The notes beneath the pieces were generated by a model. It ran no database searches. It had not been told where the DNA came from and worked only from the letters and a program-made list of their open reading frames with translations. Positions 1 through 12,458 of a stretch of 64,000 nt of DNA are shown here, one piece after another (the stretch's first letter is position 1; each line of letters starts with the position of its first letter). This DNA comes from Pezicula radicicola. Its lineage: Eukaryota > Ascomycota > Leotiomycetes > Helotiales > Dermateaceae. The stretch is from assembly GCA_003008705.1 (NCBI GenBank), contig PDUO01000013.1, positions 268,702 to 332,701 on the forward strand, given 5' to 3'. Made by a program: the position numbers and the translations under genes.

Positions 1-412
1 GCGGTGAAAGCTGAAAAGCGCAACCCAAATATGGTTTAAGGGGACAAGTATCCTTGCCTTCGGATCGTGATTTACCTAAGGTCTGCAAAACCTCCACCTT
101 GATGTCTTTCAGGCTCGGAAAAAGATCAAGTGATTTCTGAAAATTGCCAAACGACATTTTGGTGTCAGAGGCATCGAGATTGAGGTCGTCTTTGAGCTCG
201 ACTGAACTCAAAGGTACAAGACTGCATTGATCCAATAGGCATATAAACTTGTCTGGATTGCTGTGTTTTTTACAATGCTCGCTTAACTTATTGATCCTGG
301 CAAATGGCTTTGTAGTACGGTTGCAGCCATAGACTAAACAATACAAGTTGGTACGTTGGTGTATGTTGCATATGTGGTGTTCGATATCGTATGGTCGTGC
401 GAATGTGCTTCA
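1..412 (-). pseudogene. C2H2 zinc-finger protein fragment, runs off left edge, apparent frameshift
   Basis: One minus-strand frame is open from about position 410 to the window edge. It begins TFARPYDIEHH, continues through CLVYGC and FARINKLSEHCKKH, and then reaches a Lys/Asp/Ser-rich tail. The FARPYD...H and C-x4-C...F-x-R-x2-KLxEH-x3-H patterns are those of tandem C2H2 fingers in fungal DNA-binding proteins. The expected start of the first finger (KRFPCKHE) lies immediately upstream, but in a different frame; the shift equals loss of one base or gain of two near 408-412. A further open frame (679-494, starting MCMYGVPNN) could be the N-terminal exon, joined through a GTAATT donor near 520 and an acceptor near 462. 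No intron fits at the frame change itself. A real mutation, an assembly error and an unusual splice site all remain possible. The 3' part is outside the window. Confidence 0.5.
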
Positions 413-866
413 TGCTTACAGGGAAATCTCTTCTTAACGACTTTTGTTGTAACTTTACAGGTGGTCAGCATTAATTCAATATTACAACAATTCTCAATAA
501 AAACCACACCTTTTTTGTATCTCCTGTGAATTACTTGTGCTTTCTGCAACGGATTCTAAGGATTCAGAATGTGTAGCCATTTGATTTGTGGAAGCAACCA
601 TTTCCGATGGGATAGTAGCAGCATCATGAACTCCGAGCCCTAGTCCTAGAGCATTGTTTGGCACGCCATACATACACATTTAGGTTGGGATTGCTCTTGC
701 CCTATCCGAATTAGATCTCAATTGAATTCTCTGCAAGAAGTTGCTTCGCATTACCACGTCACTTAGCAATGTTTCCAGACAACAAGCACTCAAGTGCAAG
801 ACTCTGGATAACGGACTTTTGATACAGTATTATTGCAGTATGTCCACTTCTGAATGACCACTATTA

Positions 867-3800
867 TTAATAGGCACCTCTTGGAACATAGCTTGGTACT
901 GGAGCCATTTGAGGAAGACCGAGACTCGTCCGGATAGGAAATCCAGCCTCAAGTGTGAAGCTTCCAAGTTTAGCACCACCCTCTTGCTGAGCCCAAAGCT
1001 CCACTGCGACCCAGTTCGTACCATGATAATTTAGGACTCCTAGATTCTGATCAGTATATTGAATACAGAATTAAACGCCCAGAAACCACGAACCTTGAGG
1101 AACAGGGAATTCTGTTTGCGGTCCAATATGATTGATATACTTCCCATACTGATACCCATTAACCCAGATCCAAGCACGATACTTATCCAGTGTCCCATTG
1201 GTGACCGAAGGCCCGATCTTAAAAGATAATGGTATATCATATCCATAAGGCAAATCAAGATCGAAACCTACAGTCCAGAATCCTACCCCTGCTTTCTCAA
1301 TTCCTTGCGTTGGCGAACCAACCTCCCAGTCCTCAACAGGTGGAAACGGCTGAGTCCAACCTTGACGTTCAGCGAAAAGCCCTCCTTCATTCAAGGGCCC
1401 ACGAGCCTTATCTGGATACTGCTCTCCGCCAAAATTTCCAGTCAGTTTCCAACTTATATCATCTTTTTCTCGGCCTGATAGTTCGTAATCTAAGATCCCA
1501 CGAGGTTCTTTCATTTGATCTCCTGCTGGGTCGGGATTCATTTCAAACCCGTTATTCAACACAAGAATTGTGAATACGTAGGTTTTATTAGGAAGTGTGG
1601 CGAAGTTGTATGTACTATTTACCTGGCTGAGAGTTGATCCATCTTCGAGAGAACCGAGATAAGTGCTATTTAACCAGACGGAGCTTCCATATGCAGCACC
1701 ACCTTGAGTAGAAAGGAAGATGGAAGTCTCATTGCCTGTTGATGTAAAATGGCCACCGTAAATGAGAACACCGCCGCTTGTGTAGCCATAGTCGGCACTA
1801 AAGAGACATGTTGGTGTGAGTAGTGCTCGACGAGTATTATTTGTCGTGGTATGGTCCGCTAAAGTCCAAAGAGAATCGTCATAACTCTCTAATATCTCCG
1901 GTAGATTGTCGATATATTTCCATTCCAGAGCGTCAAGATTTGGAAGTGTGATGGCAGGTTCGATAAATTCTAAGGCTGAAGACCATTCTCCTGTAACCGG
2001 ATTTTCCTTGAATGACAACTCTTCGCCATTGAAGAACAATCTCTTAGCATCTGTCGGAACGCCGAATATGTTTAGCGGCACCGTGCTATTGATATCTCCC
2101 TCTATAAAGAGAGATCCCTGATGTACTGCAGCATTTCGGATGAGATATCCTGCCTCAATAATCACAGAAGTGGTATTTCCAATATCAGCACTGTAGTTTC
2201 CCCAAAGACCTTCTTGTTCGAAATCCATGACCCAGAAATTGTAGGCTGAGTTACGATCAATGATATATACGAGCAAATCGCTAGCTTTCACAACCCGCCG
2301 AATAGTTGAAGTATCCCAATTCAAGACAAGCGTGTTATTACGAGATGCAATCTGAATATCTGGACCTTCTAGTAATGTGCCATTCGAAGTATTGGAGATT
2401 GCAAGCTCATGTGTTTCTCCTGGTCCTCCATATACCACCAAAACAGTTTTGGATGCGTATTCTTTCCAAGTGAATATCTCGGCAGTAGAATACAGTAGAT
2501 TCTTTGATCCAAGTTGGTAGTCCGTTACATGCCATTTTGAATCACGGCCATTAAGTGCCAGACTACCACTTAATTGTGGAACTGTGAACACTCCATTGCT
2601 AGTGTTAGCCACAAAATTATAAGAGACAGAACTTTGCTCTGAATAATTGGCATGTCGTAGCACGTAGAGATTTGTTGAAGTTCCATTCCCAATTAAAGGC
2701 GTAACAGCTACGGCCGGGTTATCAGTATAAAGATCCATAGTTAGGTTATGAACACTTGAATTCGAATATGCGGGTGTTACTCGGATGAAGTTTGCTTCGA
2801 GTTTTAGTTCGGAGTACTGTTCTCTGTTTAGACCTCTGCTTTCGTCAATTGCTGATGCGTAGTCGTAGGAAGTGTAGGCTTGTGGAAATGCAATACTACC
2901 CCAATTTGTGCCTCCCTATATGAAGAGAGTTAGTAGGTGAAGATAATAAGGTTGCGGATACTTACAAATGTCATGTAGATGTTAATGAGACCCGGAGACG
3001 ACGCAAAATTATTCTTCATAAATACTCTTTCAAAATCTGCACCGAACATTTCCAGACATTGTGCATACCCAGTGCCCTAGAATAATTAGAGCAGTCTAAA
3101 ACTAGAACACAGTTTTCACTTACTCCCCATTCATCAAAAGTTCCGCCTTGAAACTCGGTTATGGCTTCAAATCTGGAAGGACTTAAAGTCTGCTGTCTAG
3201 CATAACCTATAGTGGAAAGATCACCATCAGGCCAGACCGATGGTTCAGAACAGTTAAAGCCAAGAGGATACGAATCATGACCCCAGATATCCACATCACC
3301 CTTCGAAGAACCATCAATCCTCCATTCGGGCGCAAAGATACCACCTTTCGGTGGAGCGCTAGAATCATTGTCGATAAATGGAAGAATAATCCCTGTAGCT
3401 CTATACATGTCCAGAAGTCCTTGCATATAATCGGCATCACACGCAGTGTACGGCCTATCATATGAGGTATAATTTGTACAAGTATCAGCATCGACATTAG
3501 CATTGTAATACTCGTTCTCAGCTTGAAAGAGTATCACTGGGCCACCATTCGTTATTTGTGCTTTTGCAATTGTTTCACCGACTTTCTTGATATAAAGTGC
3601 TGTCGCTTCTGTATAGCTTGGAGCTACAGTTCGTAATAGTCCAGGTACTCGTTGTAGCCATCCGGGATATCTATCAAAAACGTCAGACATATTACTTTCT
3701 GATTGCTCAAAACGTAAACGTACCCTCCTCCGGAGCTCTCGGCATTGATATAAGGTCCTGGCCGAGCAATCAAGTACATACCAGCTTTACTAGCAGCTTC

Positions 3801-4180
3801 AAACAGAGGTTCCAAATCAAAAATACCGTCAGCTCTGTAGACACCCTGCTCTCCTTCTAGTAATGACCAATTGATATAGAAGGATATAGTGTTAAAGCCC
3901 ATGGCTTTTATCTTCTGAAGGACATCAAGCCATAGATCTGGAACTGGTAATCTGAATGGGTGAAATTCTCCACTAAAGATGAAGATTCGTTGTCCATGGA
4001 CCAATAAGGAGTGTTCATCGTAAGTGACCTGCAAGAATTAGCACTAGCAACTAGAGAGGTTGCTTGTCATTTACTCACTACATCTTGAAGAAGCACTGAT
4101 TCTCGTCTGATCTTCCAATTCTGACACAGCGCAACTTGTACCGCTAGAGTCCATATGAAAATTGGTTTGGATAGCCACAT
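867..4180 (-). CDS. lacA: Secreted GH35 beta-galactosidase (LacA type)
   Basis: Hydrolyses terminal beta-galactosides outside the cell. Six exons: 4180-4079, 4028-3724, 3670-3124, 3076-2966, 2915-1094, 1039-867, giving 1019 residues, the usual size for fungal GH35 enzymes. The start codon at 4180 was chosen because it opens a hydrophobic signal peptide ([14 protein letters not shown]) in frame with LLQDVVTYDEHS. The N-terminal barrel contains [10 protein letters not shown] and the catalytic motifs ENEY (residues 187-190) and ITEFQGG (Glu308). The next exon supplies GGTNWG, and the C-terminal beta domains end in NYHGTNW and a VPRGAY tail. Asn-X-Ser/Thr sites are frequent, as expected for a glycosylated exoenzyme. 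An ATG in another frame at about 4242 was rejected because it does not lead into exon 2. Identification is firm; substrate preference (lactose versus plant-wall galactan) cannot be read from sequence. Confidence 0.95.
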
Positions 4181-5277
4181 AGCTGCATCCACAATAGAAG
4201 TTGAGGGACAATGGAGGTAGAAGTAATAGAAGAGAGAGAAACATGGGGTGCTCCTTCTTAATAATTACATGGATATGATCAGATATTGGGCGCATCCTTG
4301 ATAAGCAGCGAATTAAAGTGCAGGCAGGTAACGTTGAGTTTGGAAGCGAGCAGCGGGGATAAAGTTTAGGACAAAGATGGGGTGACGGACGGAACTACAA
4401 ATACTGCTTAGCTTTTGCCAAGGCGGTGTTATTAGTAGATGGTTTTCATCTGATATTTAGCTTCACCCACCTTTGAGTAAATTAATGGTCAAAGTTCGTG
4501 TCTAAATTGGCAGTTAATCCATCTTCAATACTCTGTTTCGCTTATCATCACTGTATGAAGGCGTAACGTTACGAAACCTTGTTTTCCTCAATACAATTGC
4601 TTAGGCTTCATTGTGTTGATATGAATCCTAAAAAATTGTTGTATGTCTACATTTACTCTCTTTTTTCTTCTTATTTTCTTTGTTAAAAATTATTCCAACA
4701 ATTGTAGAGTGAGTAAATACCGACTCTTATCTCTGCTCCAGAAACTAAATAGGGGCTTCGCTACTGGTAAGCGAGGTTACTGTTTTTTTCCCGTGCAGCT
4801 AAAGCTGTGCAGGTACCGTACTAGTTATGTGCAGTACTTTTGAATTACTTGTAGAGCACTTCAAAGCGTCATCTCACCAAGAATCTAACTCCAGGTTTCT
4901 CATGTAATTATTTTGTGAGATGAAAATTTATTCCAAGCTGGAAGGTACTATAACCATGAGCGAAGGCAGGTCACGAAACAGGGGGGACAAGTACAGCAAC
5001 TATGATAGCGCCTCGCTAGTCATTTAAGGGTTAGCTTCTCTTCAGGCTAAGTAAGGTATTAATTTCGATTCCATCTTCATCGACTTCCTTTCACATCACA
5101 CAGCCCAATGCTCAACTATGCAGTTTTCATTTATTTACATTTCCATGATAGGGCTATCAGCGGTAATGCGAAATCCACAGCATTTTAAGACGAGGTCGTT
5201 TTCGCATCACGTTTGGATATTGATCTTCTGACCCTTCAACCTTTCCTTCTTTTCAACAATTCTATTATTAATATTAT
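4181..5277. other. Gene-free stretch, lacA promoter side
   Basis: About 1.1 kb between the lacA start and the 3' end of the PanE-like gene. It is AT-rich with T-runs near 4640-4800. It should hold the lacA promoter. I see no coding frame with family features. Confidence 0.6.
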
Positions 5278-6416
5278 CTACACCATCCCGCTCATCGACC
5301 ACCTCTGGTTTTCTCCATCGCGAGTATCGACAGGTACCGATGCACGTGTTAATTGCTTCAGTCTGCGATTCATTCTCAACAGCATCTGGTACGTGGACCG
5401 CAGAACTGGCACGGCCATCCTAAGCTGGTCTGCTTGGCGAACGATACTTCCTGATAAATATGTTAGAACCATTGCTGAACAATGAGAGGAGTCAATAGTG
5501 TACGTACCGCATAGTGCCTCGACCTCTAACTGTCTTCCTGCCCGAACATCCTGGAGCATTGATAAAGTGATGGGTGGTTGATCACGGGCACAATTCGTCG
5601 TCTGATATGGAGTTGTGGGTGGCAGTTCGATCCCAATTGCTTGTGCTACATCATAGATCTCATCTGCAAGGGCTTGAACATGCTGCAAAGCCTGGGGATT
5701 GCTATATACTTCTTCAGTTGTCATGCCATAGATGGCCGCAACGGGATTCCAAGAACCATTGAAGATGAGCTTGGTCCAGCGCTCCGAAGTTATGTTGTCC
5801 ACGGCCTTGAAGCGAGGATCCAGTTCAACAAGTCGCTCCAAGCAACCCGGAGAACTCGGTTTAAATGGCGAGTACGAGCCTATGTGAAATGCAGAGGGCC
5901 GGATTGCGGAAACTTGACGAATATTTCCGGGCTCATTTTGCACGCAGCTGACATAACAGACTGCAGATAAAATGGTATTGTCCTGAAAGGCCTGGCTGAG
6001 CAATGGCTCGACACAGAATCCGTTTTGCGCCGTTACGAGACTGGTTTGAGGGCGGACGACAGGCCTCAAACCTTCCACGAAGGAATGATCTCGAGAGTGG
6101 ATTATTTTATTGGCACAGACTATATAGTCAAACGCCACGTTTCGGACAGCATCGACATCAGTAACGACGCGATGAGGCTTAAAGATACCACTTCCCCACA
6201 TACGACTCTGCATCCGAAACCCATCCCGGAAGACTGCTTCGTAGTTCGAGCGACATATCGTTGTTACTCGGACGTGGGAGTTCTGAGCTAATCGCCAGCC
6301 AAATGTTGCACCGACAGCTGAGTGAAAGCATGAGACATTTATTTCAACAATAATACCATAGGGTGATAGTTACCTCCGGCACCGTATATGAGTACATTTA
6401 GTGGTTTTGCGGTCAT
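5278..6416 (-). CDS. Ketopantoate reductase-like protein (ApbA/PanE family)
   Basis: NADPH-dependent reductase of the 2-dehydropantoate 2-reductase family. Exons 6416-6374, 6317-5508 and 5450-5278 give 341 residues. The first exon joins into LIYGAGAVGATFG, a GxGxxG dinucleotide-binding loop at residues 9-15. Residues further on match the C-terminal helical domain: WTKLIFNGSWNPVAAIYG carries the family's Lys and Asn, followed by the ALADEIYDVAQAIG region. The last intron is 57 nt and has no in-frame stop, so retention would only add 19 residues; I call it an intron because it has GTACGT, a CTAAC branch and CAG. Fungal genomes carry several such paralogues and only some make pantothenate, so the substrate is open. 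Its start faces the NRPS-like gene 2.2 kb away, which leaves a role in modifying that product possible but unproven. Confidence 0.9.
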
Positions 6417-8608
6417 TTTGTATGGTAGTTCTCAAGTGAGATCTCCGTCGACAAGACGGGCGTACTGGAAGGTTCAAGAATGAGGATGGTTGAGAGTCTT
6501 ATCCAACAGAAGAGCTTCTCGAACATGAGCATTAGAACGGTGTGCTTGCGCCACGGTGCCATAAGACACTCCAGCTTACGCACATAAACAGGATGGGCCT
6601 TTCTTCGCTTTTGGCAACTGCGTCACTCAGCTTCTACGTCTATTGTTTCCATTTTATCTCAACCGACTCAAGCCAGTTGCGTTACCCACACATTTTGAGA
6701 AAATAAGAGCCTGCCTCTGTGAAAATCGCATTTATGGCTTTATCAGGCCTTCATGGAGATTCTCGAGAAATACCTACAGACAGAAATTCATTCTGCATTC
6801 GTCATGTATCTTCGCCTTGCACATTTCACTTTTCCTAAATATCACTTTACTCAAGGATTAATCCAACTTTGGTTGCGGAGGAGCCACTTCTAGAACCCAT
6901 TCGCCTTTTTCTCGCTTAAGAGGACTCATCTAGCTTTCGTGTGGATCACAACTAAACGTTGACGATTGCTATTTAGTGTAGAAATTGAGGTAACAGGTCA
7001 TGTTGCATTAACTATGCTAACTCTTGGACTAGGATAGCTGAGCCATTCTCGCAAAGTCTCGTGTTGTCACTAGTTAAAAGCTCAGCTTGAGGCAATTAAA
7101 ACTTTTCATGAATTGAAAGGCAGATGTTGTTTATAGAACTTTTGCCAATTATTGAATTGCTCAATCCAGACCAGTTGTGGGAGTACAATGGATCTCGATT
7201 TGGAATATCTGTTCTGTGTTTAAGTGACACAAGAACACGCCTTGTAGCCACGTTGTCATTTAAGTCCAAAGGATGATGAGATGCTGGGATAATGTTTTAC
7301 AGTGCTGAAGAGTGTGTCATACAACCAGTTTACCTGCTAACCCTAACTGATCGTTAGTAGCATTTATATAAGCAGGTGAGAAAATCTAGCGACTTCTTCA
7401 AGGTTAAGCAGTAATGGCTAGCGACTCGTATTGAACCAAGTAACGAGTGGCTTAAGGGTCCCTTTATGGAATGTGTCCGATTGGCACCTTGGAAGGCTTG
7501 ATGGTGGGTGTACACTCTCGTTGGAGCACTGTGGCCGTCAGATTGTTCATGGAGCAGTAGTACTGGCTTTCCTCGTTCTTCGGTCCCTCCGAATATTACG
7601 AGGCGAGAGTAAATCTGTGCACAGAAACAAGTGCAATAAAATTGTATGAATAAAAGAGCAATTCTGCTCAAGCAAGCCTCACAGCATTTCTTCTGCCCCG
7701 CCAAGAACGGGCCGACCGATTTCCTTCAAGCCCCGAACGCCTATCAATTAGCTGAAGCCATTCCAGACAAACAGCTTAAGATCCTGAACTCAAATATTCG
7801 TCTTATTTCACGGAACAGTATCCGAGTTTTAAAGCCTTCAGAACGTCATCTTAACACTATAGATGAGCTTGTATGGCGGGAGCAGCCGCTTTGAGTCCCA
7901 TCCTGCATTCGGTAAAGATTCAGGCGTCATAGCGAAAATGACTATAACTTACAAGTGCGTCCAGGCACTGTCTAATGAGAACACCAGGTTAGTGAGACCT
8001 TCATGCTATTTGTTCTCTCTTCTGCTCTCTTTCGCCGATCCAAGAAGGATATGATTAGGTTATAGATAAAGGTTGTTTAAGACATAGATTGCGCAGAGAA
8101 TGTCCACCACTTCTCTTTTGTGGCGCTACTTAGTGATGGTGAGGTAGCAGTGGCTTTCTATAGCAAGTGTTGGATACGGCGCTTATGACAGTAGGTCTTT
8201 AGGAGAATGTGTTCTCTTTGAGACAAGTGGAAATTCGGAGCACAAAGCCGCGTATTTTTGTCACATAGCCACAAATGTGGTGGATCATGCTGCCGTGGTA
8301 CTTGCTCAGTATTCACATAGCTCAATCCGTAATGAAAGCTTCATCTACGGTAGAACTCAGTATTCATTCGCTTACTTTTACCCTTCGCAATACTACGGCT
8401 GCGTCTGACCAACAGTGTAACGAAATACAGTACGAGGTTGATCAGGAGAGTGGCATTTTGAGCAGGGTTTTCCTGAATATTCTGACTGCATACAGAAATT
8501 ACAGTATGTCTGTTCTTATACTGTATATAGAACCAAATTGGCACTGTATAATCATCTTTTATCAACCCAGCTTCTTATCACTAATTGCAACTAGTCTCAG
8601 TTATTAAC
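6417..8608. other. 2.2 kb divergent intergenic region
   Basis: Lies between the starts of the PanE-like and NRPS-like genes. Several small frames (for example 7354-7704 minus and 7646-7894 plus) show no recognisable motifs and overlap on both strands. The stretch would contain both promoters. A decayed gene is possible but I could not identify one. Confidence 0.5.
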
Positions 8609-11600
8609 ATGACAGAACCAAGTACTCTCTGGGAACTTCTTAGTCGAGCTGCCCAAAACTACCCGGAGAAAGGCATCATAGTACATGATGATGCTAATAG
8701 ACCCGCGAAGAAACTTACTTATTCTCAGTTGTATCGGGAGGCCATGGTATGTAATCTATAATGCAAACTTAGACAAGTTACGAGTCTGACGTATCCATAG
8801 TCAAAAGGCAATATTCTTCTTAGCGACGGTATAATATCGGACGGCAACATAGTTGTTCTCTATTTCGAGTCCCACAGCAAGAACATCGTCTGGAGTTGGG
8901 CAGTCATTGCAGCCGGTGGTATCCCAGCGATCCTCAGCCCTCTATCCACTGAAGCCACGACATTACATGGCCAACTTCAGAATGTCTGCGAAATATTTCG
9001 GGGCCCAGACGTCGTCACAACTTCTATCCTTGCTCCGAACTTTCACAAGATCCCCGGATTTCGAGTACATTCCACACGACAGCTTGAACAGAACAGGTTA
9101 GGGCAGAATGGCGCTGTACAAAAAGAATTCCAAGTAAGTACTGTTTGGTTTATCTTCTGTAGTGATATATCATCTTCCATGTATAAAGTAGCTAAATACA
9201 GGGCAATTAGGTCTCGAACAAGAATCCTGATGGTTTGGCACTCTTGCTATTCACTTCTGGAAGCACTGGTCATGCCAAAGCGGTCGAGTTTACACACTCT
9301 CAGCTTATGTGCTCAATCCGAGCAAAGATCATCTTTCATAAACACACTACAGAGACAAGATTCTTCAATTGGATATGTAAGTCTTAGTATTACCCTTCCG
9401 ACGCCTCCTAGTGAGTCAGTGATAACAGTTTAGCTTTTGACCATTCTGCAAACTTCTGCGAAATGCACCTTGTCTCCATTTACGCTGGGTCAGACCAGTA
9501 CCATGCAGCCACCAGTGATCTCGTAAACGAACCGGCCAATTTCTTCACTATTATTGGAACACAGCAAATAGGATATGCGTTTGCTCCCAGTTTCTTCCTC
9601 GCTCTTGCCGCAAAGGCATTCGTGTCTCAAAAGCCTGTCCCGTTCCTTGATTTCAGCAATCTCGCTGGGCTTATGTGTGGAGGAGAAGCAAATAAGACAG
9701 CAAATATCCAGACAGCTGATAGCATACTCACAAAATATGGTGCAAAACCAAACACGATAAAGATTGCATACGGTCTAAGTGAGGTAAGCGAACAGTCTCT
9801 GAGCAAACGATCATTACTTACTTTCATAGACGTGCTCAGCTGCATTTTACAATACTAGTGCCCCAGAGTACGATTTAAACCAAGGTAATTTCTTCACTTC
9901 AGTTGGGACACACATGCCAGACTGCATCCAAATACGCCTGATTGATACCGATGGAACTGAAGTACCGCCGAATATCCCAGGTTCTATACAGCTCCGAGGA
10001 GAAATTGTATTTCAACGATACTACAATAATGCGGAAGCAACCTCGGGGTGCAAGACAAAGGATGGTTGGTTCAATACAGGTGATCTCGGCATATTAGATG
10101 ATGCAGGTAACCTCATCATCGTTGGACGAAGTAAAGAAGTTATCATCATAAATGGGAATAACTACTCTTCCTTCGAGCTGGAACACTGCATCGAGTCTGA
10201 TCAGGTCCAAGGCATTAGTCCAACATACACAGCCTCTTTTGGAGTGTTTGACGAAAAAACTAACACGGAAGGGATTGTTATCCTGTTCGTGCCAAACAAA
10301 ACTGTGGATACACCAGAGAAGCTTAGAGATACTCTCCTGGGAATTGAGAAGTCGACGATTAGATTTTGTCGCAAAGCGCCTTTGGATGTCCTGCCACTGA
10401 AAGTAGAATTACTGCCTAAATCGACCTTGGGTAAACTGTCAAGGGCGAAACTAAAGCAGCGGTATGAATCTGGTGCTTTCGATGAATACAGAGTCTCCTT
10501 CCACAACCAGCAACTTAACGGCAATAACAATACAATTCATAAAGCTACGAACAGGGTTAATGGTATTAATGGCCATTCCAATGATACTAATGAACATACT
10601 GAGAATGGGAAGAACGGAACAAAAGAGTCAAAAGACTATACCCGACTGCCAACCGAAATGCAGAAGACAATTGCAAGCATCATATCCGAAGAGACCGAAG
10701 TCCCTCTGTCGTCGCTAAAGTCCAGCTCAGCAATCTCCCAACTAGGTATCGACAGTCTCGGGTATATGCGTATCAAGAAATCTCTCGAGACAGGATTCAA
10801 GATGGAAGACATTATCCCCATGTCCGCCTTACTACAAGGAACCTCAATCAAAGAACTAGAGGACAAACTCCTCTCGATTGGAACGGTCCCCCCTGTGTAT
10901 GAGCCCATTGTCCCATTATCTACCTCAGGTTCAAAGATGCCTTTGTTCCTTCTCCATCCTGGGTCTGGTGAAGTGTTGTGCTGGTTGACTATACTGAAGT
11001 ATCTTCCCAACCGGCCTATATATGCTGTTCGCGCAAAGGGTCTTCATAAGGATGATGGCTGGTTTGAGGATCTTAATGAGATGGTCAGGTACGTTTTATT
11101 ACAACTCCGCTATCCATATCTTACTTGATTACTGACAATAAATAGCTGCTACATAAATGGAATTCGGGAGTACCAACCCCATGGTCCATACGCGTTACTA
11201 GGCTTTTGTCTCGGCGGAACCATTGCCTTTGAAATAGCGAAAAGATTTGAGGCGGACGGCGAAGAGGTATCATTCCTTGCTGGGATTGATAATCCACCCG
11301 ACCTCCGAAATTTACGAGTACTTGAGGATTTCCGTAAGATTCTTAACGATGTGCTACCTCAACTTGGTGTCATTACGGAGGAGCAAATGAAAGAATTCAA
11401 TGACGAGCATGATGAAAATGTAAGATCTGCCTTGTTTTCACATTTTACGGTGCGAAGCTAACAAATGTAATCGAAAGACCCATTTCGAAGACCTCTACCG
11501 CGCACTCGTCGCCAAATTCGGCGAGCAAATCCTGGTCCCCTTCGATCTAACCCTCCCAGGTCTGATTCAAAGAGCCCGTGTCGATTGGAGCATGCGAGCC

Positions 11601-11852
11601 ATATTCCGAAACTACATACCCGATGGTAGCGTTTCCAAAATCGATATATTCTGGGTTCCACCCATGGAGGCCCTAAACTCTACTGAAGACGAATGGCGTA
11701 ATAAGTTTATTGGGGAATGGGATCGGTTTAGTAGGAGTGAACCGAATTACTTCAAGTGTATTGGCAATCATTTGAATATTATGCAGGGAGAGGAGAATGT
11801 GGAGTGTTTTCAGAAGGCGTTGAATAAGGCGTTGGGTTTGAGGGGTGTTTAG
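8609..11852 (+). CDS. NRPS-like A-T-TE synthetase with a Cys-type thioesterase
   Basis: Seven exons: 8609-8746, 8801-9133, 9211-9376, 9434-9783, 9830-11088, 11146-11419, 11478-11852, giving 964 residues. The adenylation domain has FTSGSTGHAK (about 168-178), SFDHSANFCEMHL, AYGLSETC, GWFNTGDLG, GRSKEVIIINGNNY and LPKSTLGKLSRAK. After a low-complexity Asn/Gly linker the thiolation domain has LGIDSLGY (Ser638). The C-terminal thioesterase has GFCLGG at the nucleophile elbow (Cys770), GIDNPP and a GNHLNIM His motif. This A-T-TE order without a condensation domain is that of fungal synthetases that load aryl 2-oxo acids and dimerise them to quinones or furanones (atromentin, terrequinone and aspulvinone types). 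The family link is established knowledge; substrate and product are unknown. The usual thioesterase Ser is Cys here (TGT at 11207-11209). No partner aminotransferase is adjacent. Confidence 0.9.
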
Positions 11853-12458
11853 AATGAGTTATGAATGAGTTGTGTTGAGTTACTAAAAAGGCGGAAAATC
11901 TGGCTTTGACTTAGTCAGCTAAGTTGATTGTCTATATTTTTTATGCTCAAATAATAATTATAAGCTGTTCAACTTTTGAGACAGTGATAGCCAATTTGAG
12001 TTACTTAAAAAAGCGTGGTGTGAGATAAAGTACTGAAGTGAAGTTAGTTACTCAAGTCAAATTAGTTAAATAATCTGAGTTCCTCAAACTAAGGGTTACT
12101 AAAATGCTGTAGCTTCGTACTAAAGTGCCGTACGGCTCGCGTAGATGCTGTGGTGCCAACATAGCACCAAAGGTTAATTCTACACATCTCAGGTATGGCA
12201 GCACTTCCATGGTACAGATAGGTAGGTAACTTGTTTAGTATTTTAGTTCCAATGACTGCATATTGTACAGTATTTGAAATCTATATAAAAACATTGCAAT
12301 TACCTTGAGGCGTAAAAAGAGTAATAGTTTTAGTACCTATATTAAGCTTCTGTGAACAGTAGATTATGTACTGTAGCATGCATATTCGCATTTAACAAAG
12401 CATCTTAGTGCTTCAAAAATTGGAAAAGAGGATTGAGTTATGTATTGGCAACCTAGCG
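11853..12458. other. AT-rich spacer after the NRPS-like gene
   Basis: No coding signal. It has scattered short words such as GAGTTACT and TTACTCAAG that resemble the 18-bp repeat unit starting at 12459. Confidence 0.5.

Noticed and set aside
7354..7704. 116-codon minus-strand frame in the PanE-like/NRPS-like intergenic region
   Set aside because: Overlapped by equally long plus-strand frames, no motif, no splice partners.
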